Source of the DNA: Endotrypanum monterogeii
Lineage: Eukaryota; Euglenozoa; Kinetoplastea; Trypanosomatida; Trypanosomatidae
Direction of reading: 5' to 3'
DNA length: 64,000 nt
NCBI GenBank assembly: GCA_000333855.2
Contig: CM007315.1
Location: forward strand, 843,516-907,515
Shown here piece after piece: positions 45,008-56,766 of this stretch. The notes under the pieces were generated by a model. It searched no databases. It was not told the origin of the DNA and worked only from the letters and a program-made list of their open reading frames with translations. Every line of letters begins with the position of its first letter. Position 1 is the stretch's first letter. Both the position numbers and the translations under genes were made by a program.

Positions 45008-46942
45008 TTAGGAGATCCACGCACCGAGGAACACCCAGACCGCAACAAGGCCACTAGCAACTGAGCCATACGTGGCGGCTGCAGCTGCATTTTGTGACCC
45101 TTGGGTGCTGATATTCTTCTCTTCCTCCGAAAAGGCAAAGGGGTTTGCGTAGCACACCAAGTCATATGGAGGACAGTCAATCGTGCCGCCCTTCACGAAG
45201 GTTTGGGGGCTATGCACTGCTGGCTGTGCCGTCACACCAGTGCCACCGGCGCCGCACGAAATCCACTTGTTGGCGCCGCTGACGAGCAATTCATACGTGC
45301 GGGACACGTTGATGCAGCGCACCCTCGCACAAATGGATGCGGGCTGTGTAAGGATGGTCTTTATCAGGAGATTATTCGCGTTAAAGCATCGTGCATTGTT
45401 GCCAGTTAGACTACCTGGCATCGCACCTGGCGACCCATCACTGCATCTCGTGTTGGTAAAGGACTGAATCACGGGGCAGTAGTCGGTGAATGGTTGGGAG
45501 CCACCCAGAAACGGGCTGTGGGGGAAGTACTGGGCATACTGCGGCAGAGTCGATCTGTAAGTGGTGGTGGCGCATCGTCCAATACTCAGCCGGTCAGCTG
45601 TGCAGCCGTGCAATGAGGGACGGAGGTTGTCACAGAATACTGTGGGATTGTTTGAGAGGCCGTCTGTCACGCATGGCTCTGTAAAAAGTTTTGCGCCGGC
45701 GGTGGCGCCGAGGTCGACAGGTTCCGCCTTGTCATAATTGACTTTGTAGAAGCCCGTGTCCTCCAAGGCAGCGAGCGATAGGGAACTGTAGCGAGCCAGA
45801 CCGAGTACTGGCGCCATCAGCTCATCTTTTGCAGTGCGGCGTTTCCAGTGCGAGAGTCGCGTACCCAGCGCACCTTCATCTTCCAGCTCAGCTCCATAAA
45901 AAATGTCTGATTTTGCGATACCATACATTCTTTTTGCAGCGGCGCGTACGGCAGATGAGTTGAGCACCGGCACATTTTTTTTACCCCTCAGGGAGGGAAC
46001 AACAACGAGCATGCCGCGTGCCTTGAAGACAGACTCGCTGAAACCAAGCGAGTGGAGTAGCTCATGGGCGGCGACACGGCGTATCCTGTCTGTGCTGCTC
46101 CACGGATTTCCCCCGTGGCGGTCAATCTCGTCTTGAGTCTCCCCGATCGAGGTGGGGAGGTAGCGAGGGTTGAAGTAGATCACCCCGACAGCTGGACGGC
46201 GGGTGACTGTGGGTGTGTCAGGGTAATATTGGCAGGTGGCAGCCCACGCGATGTGGTTCCTGGAGGCGGGTGCCGGGCCCGCTGCCACGTAGACAATGAA
46301 ATCCGCGTTCGACACCCCGGTTGTCTGGTGGGCTGTCGGGACTGTGAAGGAGCTGCAGTATTTCCCTGGCATGGAGTGGACTACGATGGAGGTGTCAGCC
46401 GCCAGGGGACGCACCTTCAGTCGCTGTGCGTGCATACGGACGACTTGTGGAAGTACGGCGTGTACTAGCGTTCTCCTTTTTTCGTCCGTCAGGATATCGT
46501 GTTTGTCGTTACACCGCTGCATCGAACCACTGAAGTCAGGGCGGGTCTGACCGATCGCCGTGCAGTAGCGGGGGTCCTCCTCGAGGTCGTGGGTAAAGAC
46601 GGCAATGCGGATAGGGGCCCACTCAGCATTTGTGCTGTCACGGATGCTAGTCGCGGTAGAATGAGGCTCGACAGCGTCCGAAACGTTCGATCGCCTGCGT
46701 TTCATGTTGTCTTGATCACGTGGATCATTGCTGCTCCTGCAGAGTGTTGCGTATGTGACAGGAGGTTCGCCCAGGTTTGAAAGAATTTCATTGTGTCCGC
46801 ACAGGAGTGGGTGTGCGCCTGTTGTGTCATACTGCATATTCACAGGCGAGGACAGGGCTGCGAGAAAAAAGGGGGCTGTGTGCAGAGCGAGTATGATAAA
46901 CCTCAACCACATCCGCCACAGCGTGACGAGTGGATGCGACAT
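45008..46942 (-). CDS. GP63: GP63 (leishmanolysin, peptidase M8) family surface metalloprotease
   Basis: The 644-residue product is a zinc metalloprotease of the leishmanolysin family, normally carried on the parasite surface. The zinc motif is HELLH with His293, Glu294 and His297; the third ligand is His365 (LSHWKRR) and the Met-turn is Met376 (LMAPV), an arrangement typical of M8 enzymes. A hydrophobic signal sequence follows the start (RFIILALHTAPFFLAAL). The propeptide region, about 90-100 residues, has only loose resemblance to the usual cysteine-switch motif: Cys near HPLLCGHNE is the best candidate. Many cysteines follow in the C-terminal domain, as expected. The C-terminus (GSVASGLVAVWVFLGAWIS) is hydrophobic with no basic tail, fitting a GPI-anchor signal. 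All catalytic residues are present, so it should be active. The start is the ATG of MSHPLV. The longer frame opens at TTG. A strong acceptor lies at 47017-47040, about 75 bases upstream. Confidence 0.96.
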   Translation of the reverse strand: MSHPLVTLWRMWLRFIILALHTAPFFLAALSSPVNMQYDTTGAHPLLCGHNEILSNLGEPPVTYATLCRSSNDPRDQDNMKRRRSNVSDAVEPHSTATSIRDSTNAEWAPIRIAVFTHDLEEDPRYCTAIGQTRPDFSGSMQRCNDKHDILTDEKRRTLVHAVLPQVVRMHAQRLKVRPLAADTSIVVHSMPGKYCSSFTVPTAHQTTGVSNADFIVYVAAGPAPASRNHIAWAATCQYYPDTPTVTRRPAVGVIYFNPRYLPTSIGETQDEIDRHGGNPWSSTDRIRRVAAHELLHSLGFSESVFKARGMLVVVPSLRGKKNVPVLNSSAVRAAAKRMYGIAKSDIFYGAELEDEGALGTRLSHWKRRTAKDELMAPVLGLARYSSLSLAALEDTGFYKVNYDKAEPVDLGATAGAKLFTEPCVTDGLSNNPTVFCDNLRPSLHGCTADRLSIGRCATTTYRSTLPQYAQYFPHSPFLGGSQPFTDYCPVIQSFTNTRCSDGSPGAMPGSLTGNNARCFNANNLLIKTILTQPASICARVRCINVSRTYELLVSGANKWISCGAGGTGVTAQPAVHSPQTFVKGGTIDCPPYDLVCYANPFAFSEEEKNISTQGSQNAAAAATYGSVASGLVAVWVFLGAWIS

Positions 46943-47016
46943 TCTGCCACCTCTATCGCAGAGGATTGCACACTTCAATTAACGAGAACGCTTACTGGAG
47001 GAATTTCTAGACTACC

Positions 47017-47040
47017 CTGGGGGGAGGGGGGAGCGAGAGC
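47017..47040 (-). promoter_or_regulatory. Predicted spliced-leader acceptor for the GP63 gene
   Basis: Sense strand reads GCTCTCGCTCCCCCCTCC then CCCCAG, giving a 5' UTR of about 75 bases. It supports the ATG at 46942. Confidence 0.6.
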
Positions 47041-48787
47041 AGGCGAATACCGCCACACGACACTACACGTTATCAATACCGAAAATAAAGAAGGAAAAAA
47101 AAACACTCTTAGACGATGAGACACAGAAAGAGGGTGTACCCGACACGCGAGGAGAAAAAGTGTAGTGGGGTGGGTGTGGTGGTGTTGTGCGCGGCGTGTT
47201 CCTCTTCTTCGAGCGTGTTCGTATGCTCTGTTCATTAAACAACCGACGCACACACACGCGCGCACATGCTCACACACACTCGTTATAAAAACAACAACAA
47301 CACAGAGGAGTTGCCTTATCGTGTATAGATGCATAGGGGAGGGAGGGAGGGGGGGGGGAGGAGTGTGGGTCCTCAAAATGTGAAATTATAAAAAAGAATA
47401 CAGGAGCAACAGCAGCTATATATGTAAATGTATATGTGTACGTGTGCGTATGTGGGGAAAATGAAAAAAAAATTCTACCGTCTGCAGGATCAGCGATGTT
47501 TCCGAGTTTGACGCGATTGCGCAGACGCAGATCAGAGGCGAGGATTTATATCAATACAGAAGAAGAAGATTCCGTCTTGTCTTGGTGTATTTATTTCAGG
47601 GAACCACAGAAAGAAAAATAATAATACTGGAGAAGAAAAACAAATGAAGACGTGGGCGAAAAAAAAAAACTGGGTGGACGAGTATTTGCGTGCAGGGTCG
47701 TTCGAGTATATACACATACACATATACACATATATATATATATATATATTCTTTTTTAGGTGACTATCTACCTCGCAAAGCAAAGAAAAATAACAAAAAA
47801 CAACAGAGTAGCCGAAACGAGGTAGAGGCAGGGGAGGGGGAAGGGACAGGCTAATGTGTTTGTTTGTGCCGAGGGCGAGAGTGGAGTAGGTTGAAGTGTT
47901 TGGCGCGCGAGGGAAGTTGGGAACACATGCGCAATAGAAAATATACTCAAAATCATAATGCTCCTGCGTATGGTGGTAACCCGTCTACGCGGTATAATAC
48001 AAGCAAAGAGGAAAACAAGCGAGTACGGAGATGATAAATAATTAAATACATAAAAAAAAAAAAAAGAAAAAAACAATTTAAGGGACTCGCTCTCACGAGA
48101 TGAGGGAGGAGAGGAGAGCGTGAGCGAGGCTGACGGTGATGTCAGTGTGTGACGGTGACGATGGCGACGAGGGACACGGATGTGTTACAGTTTGTGTATG
48201 ATGGGAGTGAGGTTTGAGCGAGAGGGAAACAAAAAAAAGAGTTTATAGACACATAAATAAATGGATTATTTTAAAGTTTATTTGAGGGTCGGTTTGAGTG
48301 AATACGACGCGCACCTCGAAGAGCCGCCCTGAAAATGTGCGCGAAAAAAAATGGGGCCTACATATTATAATTATATATTTATATATGTGTTTATGTTGAG
48401 AGGAAAGAAAGAAAGGGGGGATTTTGGAGGTGACGAGATGAATTGTGTGCACTGCAAAAGGGAAAAAGGGCGCATGCATGAGGAGCGATTCCGCGCAGCC
48501 ATACGTCTTCGATCAGTTCCCAAGTCCATTCCATTTGATTCTTTTGTGGATAGATGGCACCCACGTCAGCCAACGGACGTCCAAGAAAACGGGAGGAGCA
48601 TCCATTTCTCGATTCTGTTGTGAAGGCATTTCTTGAAAAAAAAAAATTGTTTATGGGGGAGAAAAAAAAATCACAGACACAATTCTTTTTCTCCGGGTTC
48701 GATTTTCTTTCCCTCTCTCTACAGGCGGCTGGAGATGTAAAGGGACTGGGGTGCGGATATATACCAGTTACACTGGGTTTATATGTA

Positions 48788-48818
<31 letters not shown>

Positions 48819-49680
48819 GTGTAGTTCTTGTAATTTTTTCTTTTTGAGTATTTCACTTGCCTAAGCTCTGTCCCAAGTAAGGTACACAAAAATAAAATAA
48901 ATAAATAGATAAATAAATTAAACAAACAAATTGACTATGCATATTCGAACATGGGCGCATTGAGGCGGGGGGGGGGAGGGAGGTGTGTGTGTGTGTGTGG
49001 TGTGTGTGCGTGCCACAGGGGAGAGGTTGCTGACGGCCCTCAGTAACAACAACAACAACAAAATGATGTCTCTGTACGATGTGGTCTCCTCTTCACCTAT
49101 TCCTATTCTCCGTTCCCCCCCTTTTTTTAGGTTTTTTTTTTTTATTGTGGCGAAATAAAGAACATTTATCTCATATCCACACAGAAAACAGAGCTGTCGA
49201 TGATTTAAGTGGCTGAACTCGACAAGAGGGAGGAGAAGGGGGCGGGGGGGGGTTAGAGGAGACCCACACAGATGCAGGATGGAGTGACACATGCCTCGAA
49301 ATGGGAACACATACCCTGGGATAACGCAACTGGTGCTTGGACTGCCACATGAAACAAACAACATAAAATGCCATCACAAGCGACGGAGATCACTCGGCAC
49401 ATATACAAAAGTAAATAAATAAACAAATAAATCAACATGCGTATATACACACAGCTGTGCTTGATACAGTGAGCAGAGGAACATATATATATATATATAT
49501 ATATATGTAAAATATATATATACATGCCTTTCTCCAGTGCAACTCTGCGTTGTTGACTTCAGGAGTGGAGGTATTTACGACTGTGGTGGTGGTGGTTGAG
49601 TAAGTATTCACAACTCCATGCATACATAACGTGTAGTGCTTGTTGAGTGATCTTTCTGTTCTATCTTTTCCGGTGCAATC

Positions 49681-49748
49681 ACACACACACACACACACAC
49701 GCACACACGCACACACACACACACACACGCACACACACACACACACAC
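49681..49748 (+). repeat. (AC)n microsatellite with GC interruptions
   Basis: Nearly 70 bases of AC repeats interrupted by GCAC steps, ending about 65 bases downstream of the stop codon of the 505-residue gene. Confidence 0.95.
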
Positions 49749-49813
49749 GTTCCCTCTCTTATTTTGAGGTGTGTGGGTGTGCATCTATCCCTTTTGAGGA
49801 TTTCCCCGGACCG

Positions 49814-51331
49814 TCACATGGCACAGATGAACACCAGGCTGATGAGCAAAGCTAGTCCAGAGATAAACGCCACAACAGTTTTATGCGTTTCCCCATCAGA
49901 GAGTATCACATGCGCTGATGTCACTGCATGATGCGGCTTCTTGATCCCAGGGTGCCTAGTCGCTGGCTTATCTGCTGCTGCTTGCACAGTCGATGCATCA
50001 CCGGGGTGATCGCGCTGGAGGTCAGGGTGATGTGCTGTGCTTTGTCGGAGTCCGATGTGAGGGGCGCTTCGATTCTCGTGACTTCGGAAAACGATAGAAC
50101 TGTCTGTTTGCGAGGGTCGCAGTATGGTGGTCGACTCTCGGGCCTGTGCCAGTGCACCGCGTATTCTCGAAGAGCTGTCTACTTGTTGCAAAAAGGAGGC
50201 GTGTCTTATAGGAGATCCCTGTACCGTTCTGTGAGGTTCGCATGATAATGCACAGGGCTGTGCTCCCTCGATGAGGCAAACATCTGACACAACTGCTTGC
50301 ACTGGTTCACCATTTGAGGTGGGACAATATTCGCTCTGTGCGAAGTAGTTGACGATAGCGGTGTCCCCACAAGTACCATTGCTGTCGACGGGTGTCACCA
50401 CAACTGTGCTGAGATGAGAGGACGAGGCGGCCGAAGTTCTGTTCCAGTCCGTACTAGATATGTCCAACTTCGGGACGGTGATGGTGGGGGGAGTTAACAC
50501 CGACATTCTTTTCACGCATCTCTGTGTGACTTGGATGTCGTCCTCATCTTCCGCGCGGCTTCCATGTGTATCGTGCGATTCATGGGCGGTAGAAATGTGC
50601 GCTCGCCAGTCCAGGAATTCTCTAAGCGTTTTGATCTCCGTAGTCGGTGAGTCTCGGTGGCGGTGGGGCGTTGACGGCTGTGTGTGGCGGTAACAGCAGG
50701 TCTCGTTCTCGCTGACACTGCGGGGGCGTGTTTGAGCCGACCCTGACTCGATTTTTTCCTCCGCATCAGCGGGTGATACGGCCTGTGGTGAGACAGCTTC
50801 CATCCCTGCATGGGGTCCATCCATCCCAAGGGGAGGCGCACGACCCTGTTTGTACTTCCCCACTGCTCCATGCGAGGATGCTGGGCAGAGACTGTGCTCA
50901 GTGTGTCTCGTGTAGCTCTCCCACTCATTCGAGTTGTCTGCCCGACCTAGCATGAGACTCTTGCAGAAGGAGGCTTCGTGTGAGGAGATGTCGGACGAGG
51001 AGTAAGCAACGACAGAGTCGCCTGTGACCGGGAGTGGGTAGTCTTCTCTTTCATTGTCTTTATCTTTGTTGTACGCAGACGCGTGCGAGGCCGAGCGGGG
51101 TACTGGCTTAGATAGAAATCCCACCATTACATCTGACTTCCCGACATCCGTACGTCCCACCAAGGTGTCTGCCGAGAAACCCCCTGCAGCTGCGATAAAA
51201 TGAATCAAAGACTCCGGCAGTTTCTGCGGTGGTGGTGAGGGGTCCGCTGAGGCCATCGTCGGTACATCAACACATGTGTATATCTTCGTTGGAGAGGTGA
51301 GGCTCAGACGCTCCTCGTTTATCTGCCTCAT
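49814..51331 (-). CDS. Hypothetical tail-anchored protein, 505 aa, with SF..SL and LDWR motifs
   Basis: Unrecognised family, but it shares features with the next gene upstream (56.8-57.8 kb). Motifs in order: SFCKSLMLGR (121-130), TLREFLDWR (235-243), SVLTPP (277-282) and a C-terminal membrane segment (485-505, VVAFISGLALLISLVFICAM) with nothing after it. The last feature makes it a tail-anchored protein with some 480 residues in the cytosol, inserted after translation. The rest is Ser/Thr/His-rich and looks disordered. The ATG at 51331 is used because a long T run plus CTAG (51363-51381) gives an excellent acceptor 32 bases upstream. A second in-frame ATG (MASADPS, 51256) is a weaker alternative. 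The organelle cannot be told from sequence: the tail has no basic end, which argues mildly for ER or secretory membranes rather than mitochondria. Confidence 0.87.
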   Translation of the reverse strand: MRQINEERLSLTSPTKIYTCVDVPTMASADPSPPPQKLPESLIHFIAAAGGFSADTLVGRTDVGKSDVMVGFLSKPVPRSASHASAYNKDKDNEREDYPLPVTGDSVVAYSSSDISSHEASFCKSLMLGRADNSNEWESYTRHTEHSLCPASSHGAVGKYKQGRAPPLGMDGPHAGMEAVSPQAVSPADAEEKIESGSAQTRPRSVSENETCCYRHTQPSTPHRHRDSPTTEIKTLREFLDWRAHISTAHESHDTHGSRAEDEDDIQVTQRCVKRMSVLTPPTITVPKLDISSTDWNRTSAASSSHLSTVVVTPVDSNGTCGDTAIVNYFAQSEYCPTSNGEPVQAVVSDVCLIEGAQPCALSCEPHRTVQGSPIRHASFLQQVDSSSRIRGALAQARESTTILRPSQTDSSIVFRSHENRSAPHIGLRQSTAHHPDLQRDHPGDASTVQAAADKPATRHPGIKKPHHAVTSAHVILSDGETHKTVVAFISGLALLISLVFICAM

Positions 51332-51362
51332 CCTTTAATTTTTTCTTTTGTTAAATGGCCGA

Positions 51363-51381
51363 CTAGAAAAAAAAAAAAAAA
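51363..51381 (-). promoter_or_regulatory. Predicted spliced-leader acceptor for the 505-aa gene
   Basis: In the sense direction a run of about 15 T leads directly to CTAG, 32 bases upstream of the ATG at 51331. It decides the start in favour of that ATG. Confidence 0.65.
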
Positions 51382-51497
51382 GCCCTGAAAAATAATGGTA
51401 AAGAAAGCGAATGCAGTACACGCTAGCGTCTACTCCTTAGTGAGTGCTCGGCTAAAATACTCACCTCTGTCCTCCGCAGTTCTCGCTTATACATGTG

Positions 51498-51545
<48 letters not shown>
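51498..51545. repeat. (TA)n microsatellite
   Basis: Nearly pure alternating TA over almost 50 bases with one TACA interruption, about 165 bases upstream of the ATG of the 505-residue gene. Confidence 0.95.
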
Positions 51546-51548
<3 letters not shown>

Positions 51549-53294
51549 CGTCTTGTTTTTCTCCAAACTATAGTGAGATTTTTTCTCTGGCAAGGGGCAG
51601 TCCACAGAGCACTCTCCCTCCCTTCCGTCAACACACACGCACACAGAATGAGACTCAGTATCAATCCCAGATAGGAAAAACACCAACAACAACAACAAAA
51701 AAAAAAAAAAAAGAGAGCGAAATTCGTGTTACTCGAAAAAAAAAAAACAGCAATCAATTTCTTACGAAAACACCAAGTAGAGATGGAAAACCCCAAAAAT
51801 GTGAAAATCAGAAGAAATACTAAAGAAATACGTGGAAGCAGTGACGCACACCCACACCTACACGCACAAGACAAAAAAAAAACAAAAAGGGGGTTTTTGT
51901 CAAACGTGTGATAAAAAAAATGAGTCGGTAAAAAAAAAAAAAGAGGAAAAACATACACACACGCACTTGAGTAGAGGGTAGCACCTCCGCCTCCACGACA
52001 GCAGCAGGTGAAGGATGCGAGGTGCAGGTTGGAAGGAGGAGAACAGAAAATTTCCCCCTTTCTCTATTTTCTTCTCGGCCTCTGTTTCTCTCTACTGTAG
52101 ACGCAAACAGGGTGACTCGCTCGCTTCACCGATGACAGGGAGGATTTGACGTACAGATTGACGTAGTACGCCGTCGATAGCGAGTGAAATGTATAAATAA
52201 ATAAATAAAAAATATATTATAAACCCAGTAATGAAAAATATAAAGGGCACACACCTACACACACAACCAATGGGAGAATACAGGAGGAGGAGGAGGAGGG
52301 GGAGGGAGGGACGAGGGGAGGGGGTGGTGGTGGTGGTGATGTGTATACAGAGGGATGGTGTAAGAGGAGGGAAGAGGGAAGACAAAAAAAAGCCCACAAA
52401 CAAAAAAAATTGGATGTGAATTTGTACAGTCGGAGCCGTGGCCACTGTGGGACGTTTTTTTTTTTTTTTTGTATGTATAGAGAGGGGGAGAGGAGCGGGG
52501 GAAAAAAAAAACACACCAAAAACGAGAACGAAAAAAAAAGAAAGACACGCGTCACACACGGCTGTGTATAAACACAGTTGGGGCGTGAAGGAAAGAAACA
52601 ACAGGGGAGGAGGAGGAGGGAGGGGGGGGGTGAGAAAATATGGAGTTGAGGCTGATCGCCTTCCCACGTTTTGACGATGCTGTGCTTTTGGTTGCTCCTC
52701 GTCTGCAATCTTTGTGCTGGGGCTGCTGAGAGGTCTTCCTCCCACTCCCCACGCGAAAAGCTTCTATGCGTGGGGAGGATGACGCAGATAACAGAATGCC
52801 CCCCAAATCAAGAATAAAGTATGGGAAAGGGGGATGCAAAAATAAGAGAAAAAAAAAATACAACTGAAAATAAAAGATCAAGCAGGGGAGAGGCTACTGG
52901 GTGCAAAGGGGATCACTGGTTACTAAGCTACACTCCTCTTCATTGTCCTCCGTCCACCACGAACTCGAAAAAAAAAAAACTTTTGAGAAGGCTCGCAGGA
53001 GATCCTCGTGTCTGATCTCATGCATGAGCAACAACAAAGAAGTCAGTCTTTTTGGAGAAGGGGAAACGAGTCGATAGAGAAGCGCCCGAGCGTACCCACA
53101 CACCCACAGACAAACACGTGTATGTATGTGTATGTATGTGTATGTATGTGTGTGTGGGGGGGGGGAGGAGGGGAGGGGGGGGGGGAGGGTGCAGCGATGC
53201 TTTAAGAAGTGCACACCGGAGAAGGAGGGGAGAGTAAAGTGGTAGGTTGAACGTCACCTTTATGTATTGGTGTGCATTTTCTGTGAATAATGTC

Positions 53295-53326
<32 letters not shown>

Positions 53327-54293
53327 TGATTGCCAGGTAGGAGGCAACGGGAAACATTACAGAGGGAGACAGTGTGGGGTGGGGAGGGGAAGAAGTGTTG
53401 AGGTGAAAAAAAAAAAAAACAGTACAACAGAAGCAGGGAAGCACCACACAGGGGTTACCATTTCGTGGAGGGGATTCTTTCATTGGGGGGGGGGGGGAGA
53501 GCACGTTCACCGAGGGCAAGAGAGGCATCACCAGTGTTTTTTTTTTTTTTTCTATTCCCCCAATGCTGCGTGCGTTGGTCATCTCTTTTTCTGTGTCAGC
53601 GGAAATGTTTGGTGTACAGATATTCAATGGTACTGTCCCTCACGAGTTATCAAATACAGACGAGCAAAGCCGATCCACACAGAGATTTCCTTTTTTTCTT
53701 TTTGTGTGTAACTGTTACCACTGGAAGGTGGCGCGGTACATGTCCGCTTGTATGGGAACACAAAAAAATACAGATGAAGAGCAAGGCGAGTGTAGAAGTA
53801 TTGATTCCGATAGTGGCCGAGGGGGGCGGAGGGAGGCGCATGGGAAAGGGAATAGAGAGGGGGGAAGCTGTAGGATGTGGGACTGGGCGGCGCCTTGAGG
53901 GACCTAGGAGGGCATCTGCGCTGTGATCTTGTGTGTATTCGACGTGCAGCAGACACATACACACACACACACGTATATGTATATGCATATATATATATGC
54001 ATAGTTCAGAGCCCCTTTACACTGACCACACAAAATATGTTTTTTTTTGTATATATATATTTTTTTGGATGCGCTGAGCAAGTCTCTAAATATATAAATA
54101 AATAAATAAATAAATATAATAAACGGAGGGGGATCAAAAATGGAAAGGGAAACAAACAAACAAGCGAAAAGCGAAACAACAGCATGCGCCGAGTCGTTGA
54201 GAAAAAAACATCGAAACTCGTGAACACACGAGGGCCCAAAACACGACACTTTGAAAGGACATATATGTATATGACAATACAATATATAGATAA

Positions 54294-54332
<39 letters not shown>

Positions 54333-54535
54333 ATAACCAAATACGTCCACTCGGTTCGCCATCCAAAACAAGACAGGATATATGTATATGGCAATAAAAG
54401 AGAGAGACAATGCAGAGTAGTCCAATGGGGTGGGTAAACACACGCACACACACACCAGCGGTATTTCTATAGTCTGTAAGGATTGCCTAGTACAGGTCCC
54501 CGACACTATCCCCACCCTTCCCAACCTACAGACAC

Positions 54536-54570
<35 letters not shown>

Positions 54571-55049
54571 ACATTGCCATTACTTTCTCTGAGAAAAAAA
54601 AACGTGCGAATCAAATCAAATTCTCTTAGCCAACGTGAGGAAAAAAAAAACGCCCAAGCGGAGAGAGGAGGGGGAGGGGCAGAGCCCCGAAGACACTGTG
54701 GTCTGTCTGTCGTAATGCTGAGAGCACCCACTGCAGTACAAGAACCAAGAAAAAAAAGGGGGGGGACGGCTGATAATTCTTTTTATAGGCACAGTAACGA
54801 CACCTCTCTTATCACACACACACACACACGCCTGTACCTATACGCACATGTCAAGTAAAAAACAGATGTATACACGCAGAGCGCATGTGGGGAGGTGAAA
54901 GAAGAAAGGTGACTTGGTAATGTCCAGCGGGGAAAAAACACACACACACACACACACATGAAATGATAAGAGTGGAAAAAACAACAAAAAAGGGGAAATG
55001 ATCGAGAAAGTCGCACAGAGGTGCGCGTGGGGTGAAGAGGACCGCTCCC

Positions 55050-55100
55050 CCCTCATCCCCCTCATCCCCCTGCCTTCCCTCATCCCTGCCTTCCCTCATT
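55050..55100 (+). repeat. Short minisatellite (CTCATCCCC and TGCCTTCCCTCATCCC units)
   Basis: Two copies of a 9-base unit followed by two near-identical units of about 15 bases (TGCCTTCCCTCATCCC, TGCCTTCCCTCATTC). It is pyrimidine-rich on the plus strand, opposite to the prevailing bias. Confidence 0.75.
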
Positions 55101-56022
55101 CTATATTGAACATACATTACGGAGGTAAGATTGCCGAGGATATCGAGCACGACACAGAGAAACTGAGCTGGCTTTGTCTAGTTTTGATGGCACGTCTCCA
55201 TTTTGCATGCTGAGAGGGGAGAGGGGAGAAAGGAGGAGGAGGTGAGAAGAAAATCGGTGAGGGAAACACAAAAATGAAAACACAGCGTAGCGCAGACAGG
55301 GACCTCCCAGCGGCGCAAAGTTTATAGAGGGGAGGGGAGGGGGGGTATGAGAGGTTGTCGCAGAAAGAGTAGGAGACTGCTGCTTCACGCGAGGTCAAGT
55401 CCACCAACACCAGGGGGTTCATCACGACAGAATGATGCGTCATCGAGTTTGTGCGAAAGACTCGATGTGGGGAGAAAGAGAAATAATAGTAATAGATTGA
55501 GAAGAGGGTAGGGGGGAAAGGGTGGTTGTTGGTGATAGGGGAGGGGAGGCATGGAAAGAGAAAGGATCGATATGAAAGGGGGGAGGGGATGGAGCTGCAA
55601 TCACCGAAAAGGGATCGGGGCGGAGGCCTCGAACGACAAGAAACATAATCCATTAAAAAAAAAAAACACACACACAGGCACATGCCTCACTAAAAAAAAA
55701 AAAGATGAATCCATAAAAGATAAAGGTGGAAAACGGTTAAGAAAGGATGGGGAAAAAGATACGCAGACATGTAAGGTGCAGCAGATAAAATGCTTCGCCG
55801 CGTCGCCTGCAGAAAGGGAAGGGGAGGAGGGAGAGAGAGAGAGATATCTCCACATGCGAAAAAAAAAAGAAAACATAAAGGTGTGCAGCGGAATCAGTAA
55901 ACTTTTGAAGATGGATAAATATATGAAAATAAATAAATAAAACATAACTGTGATGTGGGGAGGAGATGACGACCATAACAGCCGTTATTAAACTTTATGT
56001 TGGGTTTCCATGCATGTCCATA

Positions 56023-56025
<3 letters not shown>

Positions 56026-56063
<38 letters not shown>
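56026..56063. repeat. (TA)n microsatellite
   Basis: Nearly 40 bases of alternating AT in the 5.4 kb spacer. Confidence 0.95.
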
Positions 56064-56065
<2 letters not shown>

Positions 56066-56669
56066 GTTGCGTTACGGTGTGCCATGTCTTCTTCTAGTGG
56101 AAGAGACACGGGGGTTTCTCGGTTGTCCTTCCTCTACCCCACCGGAATGCCCTCCTTCATTTTATTACACACACACACACACACACACAGAGACGGAGAA
56201 TCGATCGCTCAATCGTGATAATAATAATAGAAACATAAAAAGAAGAATGAAAAGAGGTGGTTGGTTGTGGTGGTGAAAAAGAAAGCGACACGTCTCACTG
56301 TTCGTGCGTGTGTAGGGGTCTTTTTTCTTGAAACATTTTTGTTGTGCAGATTTTATGTTTTTGTGGAAAGATATGTATATATATTATATACATTAGCATA
56401 TTAAGGTCATCAAAAACGAGATAGAAGAGCTTTTGTTGCGTATGTGGTGGCACAGAAAGAAGGGAGAGGGAGGAGGGACGGCCGGCTGGTGATGAAGCGA
56501 TGCGGCACATATGATGTGAAAACTTAATAGGAGACAACGGTTCGTTCCTATGAAGGGAGGGGGGGGTTGCGAGAAAGAAAACTGTGCATATATGTCTTCG
56601 TGCCCAGGGGGACAGAATGCCTCTTCTCCCCTTCTACACACACACACACACACACATGCACATTACAGG

Positions 56670-56700
<31 letters not shown>

Positions 56701-56766
56701 CATGAAGGAGGCTGAAAAAAACAACAGCAACAAACACATAGAGGTGATGGGCGTACTCCGCCAGTC

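Larger units (their letters stand above)
46943..49813. other. Intergenic region
   Basis: About 2.9 kb holding the GP63 acceptor, a (TA)n tract near 47731-47749, another at 48796-48818, one at 49484-49525, GT near 48983-49008, and the large (AC)n array at 49681-49748. No gene is seen. Confidence 0.55.
51332..56766. other. Longest gene-free spacer (5.4 kb)
   Basis: No credible gene on either strand. It contains (TA)n tracts near 51498-51545, 54294-54327, 56026-56063 and 56671-56697, (GT/CA)n near 53296-53325, 54537-54567, 54938-54958 and 56167-56188, a TCATCCCC/TGCCTTCCC minisatellite (55050-55100) and many homopolymers. The open frame at 53650-54453 on the minus strand is translated microsatellite. 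Either the flanking UTRs are very long or a small RNA gene is hidden here. Confidence 0.5.

Noticed and set aside
49681..49748. Regular repeat spacing that might suggest a CRISPR-like array
   Set aside because: It is a simple AC microsatellite with GC interruptions and no spacers; the organism is a eukaryote.
53650..54453. 267-codon minus-strand open frame
   Set aside because: It is mostly Ile-Tyr and Cys-Val repeats from microsatellites; no domain or credible start context.
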